The position numbers and the translations under genes were made by a program. 64,000 nt of DNA, taken from positions 124,001 through 188,000 of the forward strand of contig NZ_PDWW01000002.1 of the NCBI RefSeq assembly GCF_010093445.1, written 5' to 3'. Positions 17,834-26,711 of the stretch are shown piece by piece. This stretch comes from Pseudoxanthomonas japonensis (GTDB taxonomy: Bacteria > Pseudomonadota > Gammaproteobacteria > Xanthomonadales > Xanthomonadaceae). Within the stretch, counting starts at the first letter, position 1. Every line of letters begins with the position of its first letter. Below the pieces are notes generated by a model. The model saw nothing but the letters and a program-made list of their open reading frames with translations, did no database searches and was not told the DNA's origin.

Positions 17834-17952
17834 GGTGATCCTGGTGGCGGAGGGACGGAAGCCGAGCGTGCAACGGCCGCCATGGCGGCGCAAGCGGCGT
17901 CCTCACGGGGCGGCCGCTACGATAGGCGCCGATCCGTGAAGAGGGAGAGACC

Positions 17953-19503
17953 ATGCGCAAGTGGCTGCGGCGACTGGGCATCGCCGTGCTCGTGCTGGGG
18001 GTAGCCTCCGGCGTGGCGCTGTACAGCTACGGCCGCTTCGCCGAGGGCGCGCGTGGCCCGGCATCGCAGGCGCTGCCGACCGCGGCCGATGCCACCACGC
18101 TCGACCGTGCCATCGCGCCGCTGCTGCGCGAGCGCGGCGGGCAGAGCGGCATGGCGCTGCTGTCGGACAACCTCGACGCGTTTACCGTGCGCGCCGCCAC
18201 CGCGCGCGCCGCGGGCCGCAGCCTGGACCTGCAGTACTACATCTGGAACCACGACTTCACCGGCAACCTGCTGAGCTATGAAGTGCTGCGCGCTGCCGAT
18301 CGCGGCGTGCGGGTCCGCCTGCTGCTGGACGACATGACCGCGCACGGCAAGGACTCGCACCTGGCGGCGCTGGACGCGCACGCGAACATCGAGGTGCGGC
18401 TGTTCAATCCTTCGCGCAGCCGCGCCGGCGTGCTCGGCCGCGCCACGGAGATGCTGCTGCGGCCGATGGCGATGAACCGCCGCATGCACAACAAGGCGTG
18501 GATCGCCGATGGCCGCGTGGCGGTGGTGGGCGGTCGCAATGTGGGTGACGAGTACTTCGATGCCGCCGCGCAGACCAACTTCATGGACCTGGATGCCGTG
18601 CTGATCGGGCCCGCTGTCGCGCAGACGTCGGCGATCTTCGACGACTTCTGGAACAGCGCCTCGGTGATCCCGTTGTCGGCCCTGACGACGGCAGAGCCCG
18701 ATGCGCTGGAAAAACTGCGCGAGAATGGCGACGCCGGTTACCGGTCTGCCCAGGCGGCGGACTACGTCGCGCGGCTGCGCGGCACGCCCGGCGTGCGCGC
18801 GCTGGTCGGTGGCAACGCACTGCACTGGCTGGACGAAGTGGGCGTGTATTCCGACCCGGCCTCGAAGGGACAGGGCGAGGGACAGGGCCAGTGGCTGGTG
18901 CACCGGCTGGGCAGGGCGATGGGCGAGGCCAAGCGCGAGTTGCGCGTGATCTCGCCGTACTTCGTGCCGGGAACGGAGGGCACGCGCTGGCTGGTCGGCA
19001 AGCGCGCGGAAGGCGTCGATGTCAGCGTGCTGACCAACTCGCTGGCGGCCAACGACGTGATGGCGGTCCACGGTGGCTACGCCCCGTACCGCATGCCGTT
19101 GCTGGAGGGCGGCGTGGACCTGTTCGAACTGATGCCGCATGGGCAACAGGACAGCAGCCTGTTCGGTTCCAGCGGCGCCAGCCTGCACACCAAGGCATTC
19201 GCGGTGGATGGCGAAGGCGGCTTCATCGGGTCGTTCAATCTGGACCCGCGCTCGGTCAACCTCAACACCGAGATGGGCGTACTGTTCCGCGACCGCAGCG
19301 CGGCCGCGGCCCTGCTGCGCAGCTACGAGGCGAAGATCGCCGCCGACAGGAGCTATCGCGTGCGCCTGCAGGACGGCGCACTGCGCTGGGAGGATGCCTC
19401 GACGCAACCGCCGCGTGTCTGGGACCGCGAGCCGGAAGCCAGTGTCTGGCGTCGCTGGACCGCGCGCGCCGTAGGTTGGCTGCCGGTCGAATCGCAGCTG
19501 TAG
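17953..19503 (+). CDS. Phospholipase D-family protein (cardiolipin synthase C-like)
   Basis: 516 residues. An N-terminal hydrophobic segment (residues 8-24) acts as anchor or uncleaved signal. Two HKD motifs: MHNKAWIADGRVAVVGGRN from about residue 177 and LHTKAFAVDGEGGFIGSFN from about 410, each with H, K and D in place. Layout and length match ClsC/YmdC-type enzymes, which make cardiolipin from phosphatidyl donors; other phosphatidyl transfers are possible. GGGAGAGACC precedes the ATG. Convergent with the HD-GYP gene only three bases later. Confidence 0.87.
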   Translation: MRKWLRRLGIAVLVLGVASGVALYSYGRFAEGARGPASQALPTAADATTLDRAIAPLLRERGGQSGMALLSDNLDAFTVRAATARAAGRSLDLQYYIWNHDFTGNLLSYEVLRAADRGVRVRLLLDDMTAHGKDSHLAALDAHANIEVRLFNPSRSRAGVLGRATEMLLRPMAMNRRMHNKAWIADGRVAVVGGRNVGDEYFDAAAQTNFMDLDAVLIGPAVAQTSAIFDDFWNSASVIPLSALTTAEPDALEKLRENGDAGYRSAQAADYVARLRGTPGVRALVGGNALHWLDEVGVYSDPASKGQGEGQGQWLVHRLGRAMGEAKRELRVISPYFVPGTEGTRWLVGKRAEGVDVSVLTNSLAANDVMAVHGGYAPYRMPLLEGGVDLFELMPHGQQDSSLFGSSGASLHTKAFAVDGEGGFIGSFNLDPRSVNLNTEMGVLFRDRSAAAALLRSYEAKIAADRSYRVRLQDGALRWEDASTQPPRVWDREPEASVWRRWTARAVGWLPVESQL

Positions 19504-19506
19504 CGC

Positions 19507-20112
19507 TCAGGCCTCGCGCAGCGCGGTATCGCGCATCAGGCGTTCGAACACGCGGAACACGTCCGCATCGATCTTCTCGTCCTGCTCCGCATGCAGGATG
19601 CGCATCGCCGCGTCGTGCGCGCGTCCTTCGGCATACGGACGCCGCGTCGTCATGGCATCGTAGCTGTCGGCCACGCGCAGGATGCGCGCGCCCAGCGGGA
19701 TGGCGGCCCCGGAAAGGCCGTCGGGATAGCCGCTGCCGTCGATGGCTTCGTGGTGATGGCGGATCAGCGTGGCGACCGCATTCGCATGGGGATGCCCGCT
19801 TGCCAGGAAGATCCGTTCGCCGAGTTCGCTGTGTGCCTGGATCGACGGCCAGTCCTCGTCGGCGACCGGCCCGGTATGCAGCAACACGCGGTCCGGCACG
19901 CCGATCTTGCCGACGTCGTGGAAATGCGCGGCGAGCTCCAGCTGTTCGAGCTGGTCCGCATCCAGGTCGAAGCACTGTCCCAGCGTCCGCGCGATGCGAC
20001 CGGTACGGTCGCAGTGGCCGCGCGTGTAGGCATCGCGCACTTCGATGGCCAGGGCCAGCGCTTCCAGGGAACAGGCAATGTCGCTGAAGTCCGGGGCGGG
20101 GTCGAAGGTCAC
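19507..20112 (-). CDS. Solitary HD-GYP domain protein (cyclic di-GMP phosphodiesterase family)
   Basis: 201 residues made almost only of an HD-GYP domain: HDVGK at 65-69, HHHEAIDGSGYP at 119-130, then LGARILRVADSYDAM. No receiver, PAS or other sensor domain is present, unlike RpfG. Family role: hydrolysis of cyclic di-GMP; the metal ligands and GYP are intact, so activity is plausible. Some stand-alone HD-GYP proteins act on other dinucleotides. Lies 49 bp downstream of mfd on the same strand. Confidence 0.88.
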   Translation of the reverse strand: MTFDPAPDFSDIACSLEALALAIEVRDAYTRGHCDRTGRIARTLGQCFDLDADQLEQLELAAHFHDVGKIGVPDRVLLHTGPVADEDWPSIQAHSELGERIFLASGHPHANAVATLIRHHHEAIDGSGYPDGLSGAAIPLGARILRVADSYDAMTTRRPYAEGRAHDAAMRILHAEQDEKIDADVFRVFERLMRDTALREA

Positions 20113-20161
20113 GGGCTTTCTCGGAAGGAAAGGGGAGGGGAGGTGCTCGTCGTGCGTGGGC

Positions 20162-23100
20162 TCAACCCGGCGCCAACGTCATCAGCAGCGCCTTCGCCGC
20201 ATTGAAGCGGTCGGGCGCGTCCGGCAGCGGCACCTTGATGCGCAGCTTGTCGGGTCCGTCCATGGTGTACAGCTTGGGTTGCTTCTGGATCAGCTGGATC
20301 ACCGCCATCGGGTCGATCTTCGGCTTGGCCTCGAACACGATGCGGCCCCCGTGCTCGCCGAGCTCCAGCTTGCGGATGCCCATGTCGTTCGCGGCCAGTT
20401 TCAGTTCCGCGGTGGCGAACAGGTACTTGGCCGGATCCGGCAGCAAACCGAAGCGGTCGATCATCTCCACTTGCAGGTCGCGCAGTTCCTCCTTGTCGCG
20501 CGCGCTGCTGATGCGCTTGTACAGCGTCAGGCGCGTGTGCACGTCGGGCAGGTAGTCGTCGGGAATCAGCGACGGCACGTTCAGTTCGACCTCGGCGCCG
20601 CGTCGCTCCTGGCCCAGGTCGACGTCGGGCAGGTGGCCGGCCTTGATCGAGCGCACCGCGCGTTCCAGCAGTTCGGTGTACAGGCTGAAGCCGACCTCGG
20701 CCATCTGCCCGCTCTGGTCTTCGCCCAGCAGTTCGCCGGCGCCACGGATCTCCAGGTCGTGCGTGGCGAGGGTGAAGCCTGCGCCCAACTCGTCCATCGA
20801 CGCGATCGCTTCCAGCCGGCGTTGCGCGTCGGCGGTGATGCTGCGCTTGTCCGGCACCACCAGGTAGGCATAGCTGCGATGGTGCGAACGGCCGACGCGG
20901 CCGCGCAGCTGGTGCAGCTGCGCCAGGCCGAACTTGTCGGCGCGGTTCATGATGATGGTGTTGGCGTTGGGGATGTCGATGCCCGACTCGATGATGGTCG
21001 TGCACAGCAGCACGTTGAAGCGCTGCTTCTGGAAATCCAGCATCACCTGTTCCAGCTCGCGCTCCGGCATCTGTCCGTGCGCCACGCCGATGCGCGCTTC
21101 CGGCACCAGCTCCTGCAGCTCGCGCTGCATGCGGCCGATGCTCTCGACGTCGTTGTGCAGGAAGTACACCTGGCCGCCACGCGACAGCTCGCGCTGGAAG
21201 GCTTCCTTCAGCAGCGCCGCATCCCACGGGGTCACGAAGGTCTGCACCGCCATGCGGTTGGCCGGCGGCGTGGCGATGATGGACAGGTCACGCAGACCGG
21301 CCATCGCCATGTTGAGCGTGCGCGGGATCGGCGTGGCGGTCAGCGTCAGCAGATGCACGTTGGCGCGCAGCGCCTTCAGGGCTTCCTTCTGGCGCACGCC
21401 GAAGCGCTGCTCTTCGTCCACTATCACCAGGCCGAGGTCCTTGAACTTCACGTCCGGCTGCAGCAGGCGGTGCGTGCCGACGATGACGTCCAGCGTGCCC
21501 TCGGCCAGCTTCTCCAGTTCCGCCTTGATCTCCTTGGCGGTCTTGAAGCGCGACAGCACCTCGACCTTCAACGGCCAGTCGGCGAAGCGGTCGCGGAAGT
21601 TGCGGTAGTGCTGCTCGGCCAGCAGCGTGGTCGGCACCAGCACGGCGACCTGCTTGCCGGCGCTGGCAGCGGCGAAGGCGGCGCGCACGGCGACTTCCGT
21701 CTTGCCGAAGCCGACGTCGCCGCACACCACGCGGTCCATCGGCTGGCTGCTGGCCAGGTCGCGGATCACCGATTCGATCGCGTGATGCTGGTCGGGCGTC
21801 TCCTCGAACGGGAAGCCGGCGGCGAACGGTTCGTACATCGCGCGGTCCAGGTGCAGGGCGAGGCCGGCACGGGCCTGCCGGCGCGCCTGGATCTCCAGCA
21901 GTTCGGCGGCAACGTCGCGGACTTTTTCCGCTGCCTTCTTCTTGGCCTTCGCCCAGGCTTCGCCGCCGAGCGAATGCAGCGGCGCGGTTTCCACCGACGC
22001 GCCCGAGTAGCGGCTGATCAGGTGCAGTTGCGCGACCGGCACATACAGGCGGTCGCCCTTGGCGTATTCGATCTCGAGGAACTCGCCCGGCATGCCGCCC
22101 ACGTCCATCGCGATCAGGCCGCGATAACGGCCGACACCGTGATCCTCGTGGACGATGGGCGCGCCCTCGGTCAGTTCACCGAGGTCGCGGATGATCGCTT
22201 CCGGCTCGCGGCCGGTGCGCTTGCGGCGGTGCGCCTGCGTGGCGCGCTCCGGGAACAGCTGGCGCTCGGTGAGTACCGCGATGCGCGGATCGTCCAGCGC
22301 GAAGCCGTCGGCCAACGGGGCGACAGCGATGGCGAATCTGACCGCGTCATTCCCGCGCAGGCGGGAACCCAGTGCCTTTGCGCTTTCGTCGGTACCGCCC
22401 AACGTCGCTGGGTCCCCGCCTGCGCGGGGATGACGATCTGAAACAAACTCGGTGAAACTTCCGATCACCTCCGGCTTCAACTCCGCCGCCTGCAGCACTT
22501 CCAGCAAGGCCTCGCGACGACCGGGCGAGTCGGCGGCGATCAGCACGCGCCCGGGGTAGTGGCCGAGGAACGACTTCAGCGCCTCGCCGGCGGGTGCATC
22601 CTTCGCCGCCACCGGCAGCGGCGGCAACGGCTGTTCGCCCAGCGGCAGTGCATCGGCGTGACGGCTGTGCTGCGCACCGCAGACTTCGATGCGGGCGCGC
22701 TGGTTGAGCTGCTCGCGCAGGCCGTCCGGCGACAGGTACAGCTCGTCCGGCGGCAGCAGCGGACGTTCGATGTCGTGGCGGCGCTGCTCGTAGCGGTTGC
22801 GCGTCTGTGCCCAGAACGCCTCGGCCGCCTCACCGAAGCCCTCGGTCAGCACGGGCAACGCGGTCTGCTGCAGGTAGTCGAACAGGGTCGAGGTCTGGTC
22901 GAAGAACAGCGGCAGGTAGTACTCCACGCCGGCCGGCGCCAGGCCGGACTTCAGGTCCTGGTACAGCGCGCTGCGACGCGTGTCGACATCGAAGCGGTCG
23001 CGCAGCAGCGTCATCGCGCGCTCGACCGAGCGTTCGTCCAGCGGCACTTCGCGGCCGGGCAGCAGCTGCACGGCATCCGTCTTGTCGAGCGAGCGCTGGC

Positions 23101-23725
23101 TTTCCGGGTCGAAGTGACGGATCGAGTCGATGGTGTCGTCCAGCAGTTCGATGCGCAGCGGCGCCTCGGCGCCCATCGGGTAGACATCCAGCAGGCCGCC
23201 ACGCACGGCGAAGTCGCCTGGGTCCAGTACCTGCGGCACGTGACGGTAGCTTGCCGCTTCCAGCCGGCGCTTCTCGGCGTCGAAGTCCAGCCGCTGGCCA
23301 ACGCGGTAGTCGAAGCTGCCGCCGACGATGTGGCGCAGCGGCGACAGCCGTTGCATCAGGGTCTGCACCGGCACGATCACGATGCCGCGCACCAGCGTGG
23401 GCAGGCGGTGCAAGGCGGCCAGGCGCTGCGAGACGATGTCCGGATGCGGACTGAACTGGTCGTAGGGCAGGGTTTCCCAGTCGGGAAACGGCACCACGGG
23501 CAGGTCGGCGTCCGTGCCGAGCAGCGTATGCAGGTCGGCTTCCAACTGGTGCGCTTCGTGGTTGTCGCGCGCTACAACCAGCAGTGGGCCGTCGTGCGCA
23601 TGGGCGGCAGCGGCGATGGACCACGCCAGCGCGGTCGGCGAGGCAGGTGCGCGCCACCAGGCGCGGGACTGGCCGCCACGGGGCAGCGGGGGAACGGGCA
23701 GGGGGCTTTTCTGGGCGTCGGTCAT
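20162..23725 (-). CDS. mfd: Transcription-repair coupling factor, with in-frame repeat insertion
   Basis: 1187 residues from the ATG at 23725 (another in-frame ATG is at 23740). UvrB-like N-terminal domains (DWETLPYDQFSPH; RGGLLDVYPMG), RNA-polymerase interaction domain around residue 545 (IEYAKGDRLYVPVAQLHL), and an SF2 translocase with Walker A GDVGFGKTE (Lys675), DEEQ in VIVDEEQRFG and QLRGRVGR. Removes stalled RNA polymerase and recruits UvrA. Oddity: residues 431-461 (PRAGGDPATLGG and the following stretch to LRGND) are encoded by a type A repeat at 22345-22435, in a linker before RFAIAVAPLADGFAL. The reading frame stays open, and the protein is about 30 residues longer than I would expect for this family. 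Confidence 0.95.
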   Translation of the reverse strand: MTDAQKSPLPVPPLPRGGQSRAWWRAPASPTALAWSIAAAAHAHDGPLLVVARDNHEAHQLEADLHTLLGTDADLPVVPFPDWETLPYDQFSPHPDIVSQRLAALHRLPTLVRGIVIVPVQTLMQRLSPLRHIVGGSFDYRVGQRLDFDAEKRRLEAASYRHVPQVLDPGDFAVRGGLLDVYPMGAEAPLRIELLDDTIDSIRHFDPESQRSLDKTDAVQLLPGREVPLDERSVERAMTLLRDRFDVDTRRSALYQDLKSGLAPAGVEYYLPLFFDQTSTLFDYLQQTALPVLTEGFGEAAEAFWAQTRNRYEQRRHDIERPLLPPDELYLSPDGLREQLNQRARIEVCGAQHSRHADALPLGEQPLPPLPVAAKDAPAGEALKSFLGHYPGRVLIAADSPGRREALLEVLQAAELKPEVIGSFTEFVSDRHPRAGGDPATLGGTDESAKALGSRLRGNDAVRFAIAVAPLADGFALDDPRIAVLTERQLFPERATQAHRRKRTGREPEAIIRDLGELTEGAPIVHEDHGVGRYRGLIAMDVGGMPGEFLEIEYAKGDRLYVPVAQLHLISRYSGASVETAPLHSLGGEAWAKAKKKAAEKVRDVAAELLEIQARRQARAGLALHLDRAMYEPFAAGFPFEETPDQHHAIESVIRDLASSQPMDRVVCGDVGFGKTEVAVRAAFAAASAGKQVAVLVPTTLLAEQHYRNFRDRFADWPLKVEVLSRFKTAKEIKAELEKLAEGTLDVIVGTHRLLQPDVKFKDLGLVIVDEEQRFGVRQKEALKALRANVHLLTLTATPIPRTLNMAMAGLRDLSIIATPPANRMAVQTFVTPWDAALLKEAFQRELSRGGQVYFLHNDVESIGRMQRELQELVPEARIGVAHGQMPERELEQVMLDFQKQRFNVLLCTTIIESGIDIPNANTIIMNRADKFGLAQLHQLRGRVGRSHHRSYAYLVVPDKRSITADAQRRLEAIASMDELGAGFTLATHDLEIRGAGELLGEDQSGQMAEVGFSLYTELLERAVRSIKAGHLPDVDLGQERRGAEVELNVPSLIPDDYLPDVHTRLTLYKRISSARDKEELRDLQVEMIDRFGLLPDPAKYLFATAELKLAANDMGIRKLELGEHGGRIVFEAKPKIDPMAVIQLIQKQPKLYTMDGPDKLRIKVPLPDAPDRFNAAKALLMTLAPG
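22345..22435. repeat. Type A palindromic repeat inside mfd, copy 3
   Basis: Left arm CGTCATTCCCGCG continuing CAGGCGGGAACCC, right arm GGGTCCCCGCCTG continuing CGCGGGGATGACG, with 39 unique bases between. Architecture and arm sequence match the intergenic copies. In mfd orientation the arms encode RHPRAGGDP and SRLRGND. At 91 bp it is not a multiple of three, so the flanking bases were adjusted or duplicated to hold the frame. Confidence 0.9.
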
Positions 23726-23831
23726 GGGTACATAAAACAACGGCAGCGCCGGACACCGTGGGGTGCCCAGCGCGAAGGGACGCGCAGTTTACCAAGCAGG
23801 CCCGTGCAGGCCGCTCACACGCCGCAACGGA

Positions 23832-24104
23832 TCATTCCGCCGTCAGCGGGTCGATCACCTCGGCGACGACGGAAATACGGTCGACGGGGAAACCGCCACG
23901 ACGCGAATGCTCCAGCACAAGGTCTTCGTTCGGCGCGCGGTACACGCAATAGATCCTGTCGTCGGTAACGTAGCTGTGTTCCCACTGCACCCGTGGGCCC
24001 AGCTCGTCCAGGGCGCGGCATGACGCCTGCGAGACGGCCTTCAGTTCGGCCGGCGTCATCAGGCCTGCGCCTTCGACGTCGCGTTCGATCAGGTAACGGG
24101 GCAT
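23832..24104 (-). CDS. DUF4242 domain-containing protein
   Basis: 90 residues covering one complete small domain: MPRYLIERDVEGAG at the start, VQWEHSYVTDDRIYCVYRA in the middle and HSRRGGFPVDRI near the end, the characteristic DUF4242 pattern. Cytoplasmic; function not established. The start at 24104 is where family members begin; the longer frame to 24152 is unsupported. On the same strand as mfd, 106 bp upstream of it. Confidence 0.85.
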   Translation of the reverse strand: MPRYLIERDVEGAGLMTPAELKAVSQASCRALDELGPRVQWEHSYVTDDRIYCVYRAPNEDLVLEHSRRGGFPVDRISVVAEVIDPLTAE

Positions 24105-24194
24105 GCGGCCTCCCGGTGGCGCATCGCGAACAGCGCCCTCACCGGGAAACACGCGGGAAACAGCGGGTTTGGGCCGACCGCCGGTCGGCGCGGC

Positions 24195-24743
24195 TCAGGG
24201 ACCGTCGTTCAGATCCAGCACCACGCGGACCAGGCCGGAGCCGTCGTTCTCGCGTACGCGCTTGAAGCCCAGCGATTCGGCCAGCGCCAGCATCGGCAGG
24301 TTGGTGTCGAGCACATCGCCGTACAGGCGATCAAGCTTCTTCGAGCGTGCCCACTTGGCCAGTTTGCGCATCAGGTGGCGGCCCAGGCCCTGGCCGGCGA
24401 TGAAGTGGCTGACCAGGATCGCGAACTCCGCATCGCGGGTGCGCGAGACCAGGGCCGCGCGCGCCACCGCGCCGACCAGCGCCTCGCCGGGCGGCAGCGC
24501 TTCGGCGGCGACCAGCGCGAACTCCGTGTTGGGGTCGGGGTGGGTCAGGCGCTGCGCCATTTCCGGCGTCAGCTCCTTCAGCGCGTACATGAAGCGGTGC
24601 CGGATCTCTTCCGGCCCCAGCAGCCCGAACGCGCCCTGGATGGGACCGGCGTCCTCGGGCCGGATCGGCCGGATCAGCAGTTCGCGCCCACTGGGCAGGC
24701 GGAAGTGTTCATGCCAGGGAGGAAGGCGTTTTGGCGCAGTCAT
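24195..24743 (-). CDS. GNAT family N-acetyltransferase
   Basis: 182 residues. The core carries LLIRPIRPEDAGPIQ at the N-terminus and the acetyl-CoA loop IAGQGLGRHLMRKLAKWAR, matching the Q/R-x-x-G-x-G/A pattern, followed by DVLDTNLPMLALAESLGF. It resembles the acetyltransferase domains fused to protein acetyltransferases of the Pat type, but only the GNAT domain is present. Substrate unknown. A small stem (GCCGACC-N3-GGTCGGC) lies just after the stop. Confidence 0.85.
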   Translation of the reverse strand: MTAPKRLPPWHEHFRLPSGRELLIRPIRPEDAGPIQGAFGLLGPEEIRHRFMYALKELTPEMAQRLTHPDPNTEFALVAAEALPPGEALVGAVARAALVSRTRDAEFAILVSHFIAGQGLGRHLMRKLAKWARSKKLDRLYGDVLDTNLPMLALAESLGFKRVRENDGSGLVRVVLDLNDGP

Positions 24744-24798
24744 GGCGTGATGCTCGCATGAAATCCGGAAAGGCCGCGAGGGCCGGGGCGCCGCCGGT

Positions 24799-25749
24799 TC
24801 AGGCCCCGTGGCGTTTGCCGCGCAGGCGCGAGACCGCTGTGACGACGGCCACCACCACCGCACCGGTGAGCACGCCGACGCCGGCATTGAACAGACTGCC
24901 CCACAGCCAGCCGAGCTCGCCCTCGGCATACGGCTGGATGACGTGGTGCAGCGCCGGGATGCTGTGGACGAGGATGCCGCCGCCAACCAGGAACATCGCT
25001 GCGGTGCCGGCGATGGACAGGAACTTCATCAGGTAGGGCGCGCTGTACAGGATGCCGCGGCCGAAGGCGCGCTTGAAGCGCGCCCAGCCGCTGTCGCGCG
25101 TGTCCGCCGACAGCGCCAGGCCGGCATCGTCGAGCTTGACGATGCCGCCGACCAGGCCGTACACGCCCACGGTCATGATGGCCGAGATCGCCACCAGCGT
25201 GAGCACCTGTTCCGGGAACGTGCGGCCGGCCAGCGTGCCCAGCGAGATGACGATGATCTCCGCCGACAGGATGAAGTCGGTGCGGATCGCGCCGCGCACC
25301 TTGTCCTTTTCGAACGCGACCATGTCGACGTTCTGGTCCTGCATCGCGGCCACGCGCTCGGCATGGCGCTGGTCGTCCTCGCCCTTGTGCAGGAACTTGT
25401 GCGCCAGCTTCTCCACGCCCTCGAAGCAGAGGAACGCGCCACCCAGCATCATCAGCGGCGTCACCAGCGGGACGTTGTAGCCGCGGCCGTGCAGCCAGGT
25501 TTCCAGCGCGCTGATCGCCAGCGCGGCCGGCACCAGGATGGCCTTGTTGACCATCGATCCCTTCGCTACCGCCCACACCACCGGCAGCTCGCGGTCGGCC
25601 CGCACGCCGGTGACCTGCTGCGCATTGAGCGCCAGGTCGTCGCCCAGCACGCCGGCCGTCTTCCTCGCCGCCACCTTGGTCATCACCGACACGTCGTCGA
25701 GCAGCGTGGCGATGTCGTCGATCAGGGCGAACAGGCTGGATCCGGCCAT
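24799..25749 (-). CDS. DUF808 family inner-membrane protein (YedI-like)
   Basis: 316 residues. Starts MAGSSLFALIDDIATLLDDV, the typical DUF808 opening, followed by VAARKTAGVLGDDLALNA. About five to six membrane segments, including IVISLGTLAG and VVAVVTAVSRL at the C-terminal end. Function unknown in the family. Start taken at 25749 rather than the frame extension to 25791. Separated by 55 bp from the acetyltransferase gene downstream. Confidence 0.88.
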   Translation of the reverse strand: MAGSSLFALIDDIATLLDDVSVMTKVAARKTAGVLGDDLALNAQQVTGVRADRELPVVWAVAKGSMVNKAILVPAALAISALETWLHGRGYNVPLVTPLMMLGGAFLCFEGVEKLAHKFLHKGEDDQRHAERVAAMQDQNVDMVAFEKDKVRGAIRTDFILSAEIIVISLGTLAGRTFPEQVLTLVAISAIMTVGVYGLVGGIVKLDDAGLALSADTRDSGWARFKRAFGRGILYSAPYLMKFLSIAGTAAMFLVGGGILVHSIPALHHVIQPYAEGELGWLWGSLFNAGVGVLTGAVVVAVVTAVSRLRGKRHGA

Positions 25750-25828
25750 GGAAAGGTGTCGTGCAGGGAAAGGAAGGGGCGATTCTCGCACAGCCTTCCG
25801 GCGGTGCTGTGTGAGCGCGACGCGAGCG

Positions 25829-26686
25829 TCAGGTCGGCTGCCGCAGCCACTCGAGCCGATGGCTCGCGCCGGTCTCGCCCAGCGTGGAGGCGAGCACCGG
25901 CAGGACCGGGGCCAACGCCTGGTCCAGCTGCCACGGCGGATTGATCACCAGCATGCCGCTGCCGTTGAGGCGCAGGGGAGAGTCGTCGGGGCGCACCTGC
26001 AGTTCGGCGACGAACGCGCCCTTGGTCGGCAACGCGGCGGCCTTGCGGAAGAACGGCAGCAGGCTGCGCCGCTGTTTGATGGGGTACCACACCATATAGG
26101 TGGCGGCCGGCCAGCGCTCCAGCGCATCGCGCAGCGATGCCAGGATCTGCGGGTACTCGGCGTCCTGCACTTCGTACGGCGGGTCGATCAGCACCAGCCC
26201 GCGGGCGATGCGCTGTTCGCCGATGCGCGGCGGCAGCAGTGCCTTCATCGCGGCGTAGCCGTCGCGTGCATGCACGACGACGCGGTCGTCGTCGGCGAAT
26301 ACCTCGCGCAGCGCCTGCGCCTCTTCGGGCTGCAACTCGCACGCCGCCAGCCGGTCCTGCGCGCGCAACGCCTGCGCGACCAGCAGGGGTGAGCCGGGAT
26401 AGGTGATCAGGGCGCCGACCGGATTGTTGGCGACTACTGCGCGCAGATAGCGTTCGGCCGGGTCGGGCAGCCGGGCGGCCCCCATCAGCTTGAACACGCC
26501 ACCGGCGGCTTCCGAGGTCTTGCGGCTTTCCATGCCGCCCAGCAGGTAGCGGCCGCGCCCGGCGTGGGTGTCGAGTACGAAGAACGGCGTGTCCTTGCGC
26601 TTCAGCGCATCGATGCAGGCCAGCACGACGATGTGCTTGAGGACGTCGGCATGGTTGCCGGCGTGGTAGGCATGGCGGTAATTCAT
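25829..26686 (-). CDS. rlmJ: 23S rRNA (adenine-2030-N6)-methyltransferase
   Basis: 285 residues. Begins MNYRHAYHAGNHADVLKH, diagnostic of RlmJ. SAM-binding segment FVLDTHAGRGRY, and catalytic DPPYEVQDAEY (the D-P-P-Y N6-adenine methylase motif). Modifies A2030 of 23S rRNA before subunit assembly. The ATG at 26686 is fixed by the conserved N-terminus. Only 25 bp separate it from the divergent creB start. Confidence 0.95.
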   Translation of the reverse strand: MNYRHAYHAGNHADVLKHIVVLACIDALKRKDTPFFVLDTHAGRGRYLLGGMESRKTSEAAGGVFKLMGAARLPDPAERYLRAVVANNPVGALITYPGSPLLVAQALRAQDRLAACELQPEEAQALREVFADDDRVVVHARDGYAAMKALLPPRIGEQRIARGLVLIDPPYEVQDAEYPQILASLRDALERWPAATYMVWYPIKQRRSLLPFFRKAAALPTKGAFVAELQVRPDDSPLRLNGSGMLVINPPWQLDQALAPVLPVLASTLGETGASHRLEWLRQPT

Positions 26687-26693
26687 GGCGCGC

Positions 26694-26705
26694 AGCATAT
26701 ATGCT
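26694..26705. promoter_or_regulatory. Symmetric promoter core between rlmJ and creB
   Basis: AGCATATATGCT is a perfect 12-bp palindrome inside the 25-bp divergent gap. TATATG can be read as a -10 element on both strands, which would put transcription starts about 2-3 bases from each start codon, giving leaderless or nearly leaderless mRNAs. No good -35 is seen on either side. Could instead be a regulator site. Confidence 0.4.
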
Positions 26706-26711
26706 TGCGCC

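Noticed and set aside
20162-23725. mfd as a pseudogene because of the repeat insertion
   Set aside because: The reading frame is uninterrupted across the insertion and all helicase motifs are present after it.
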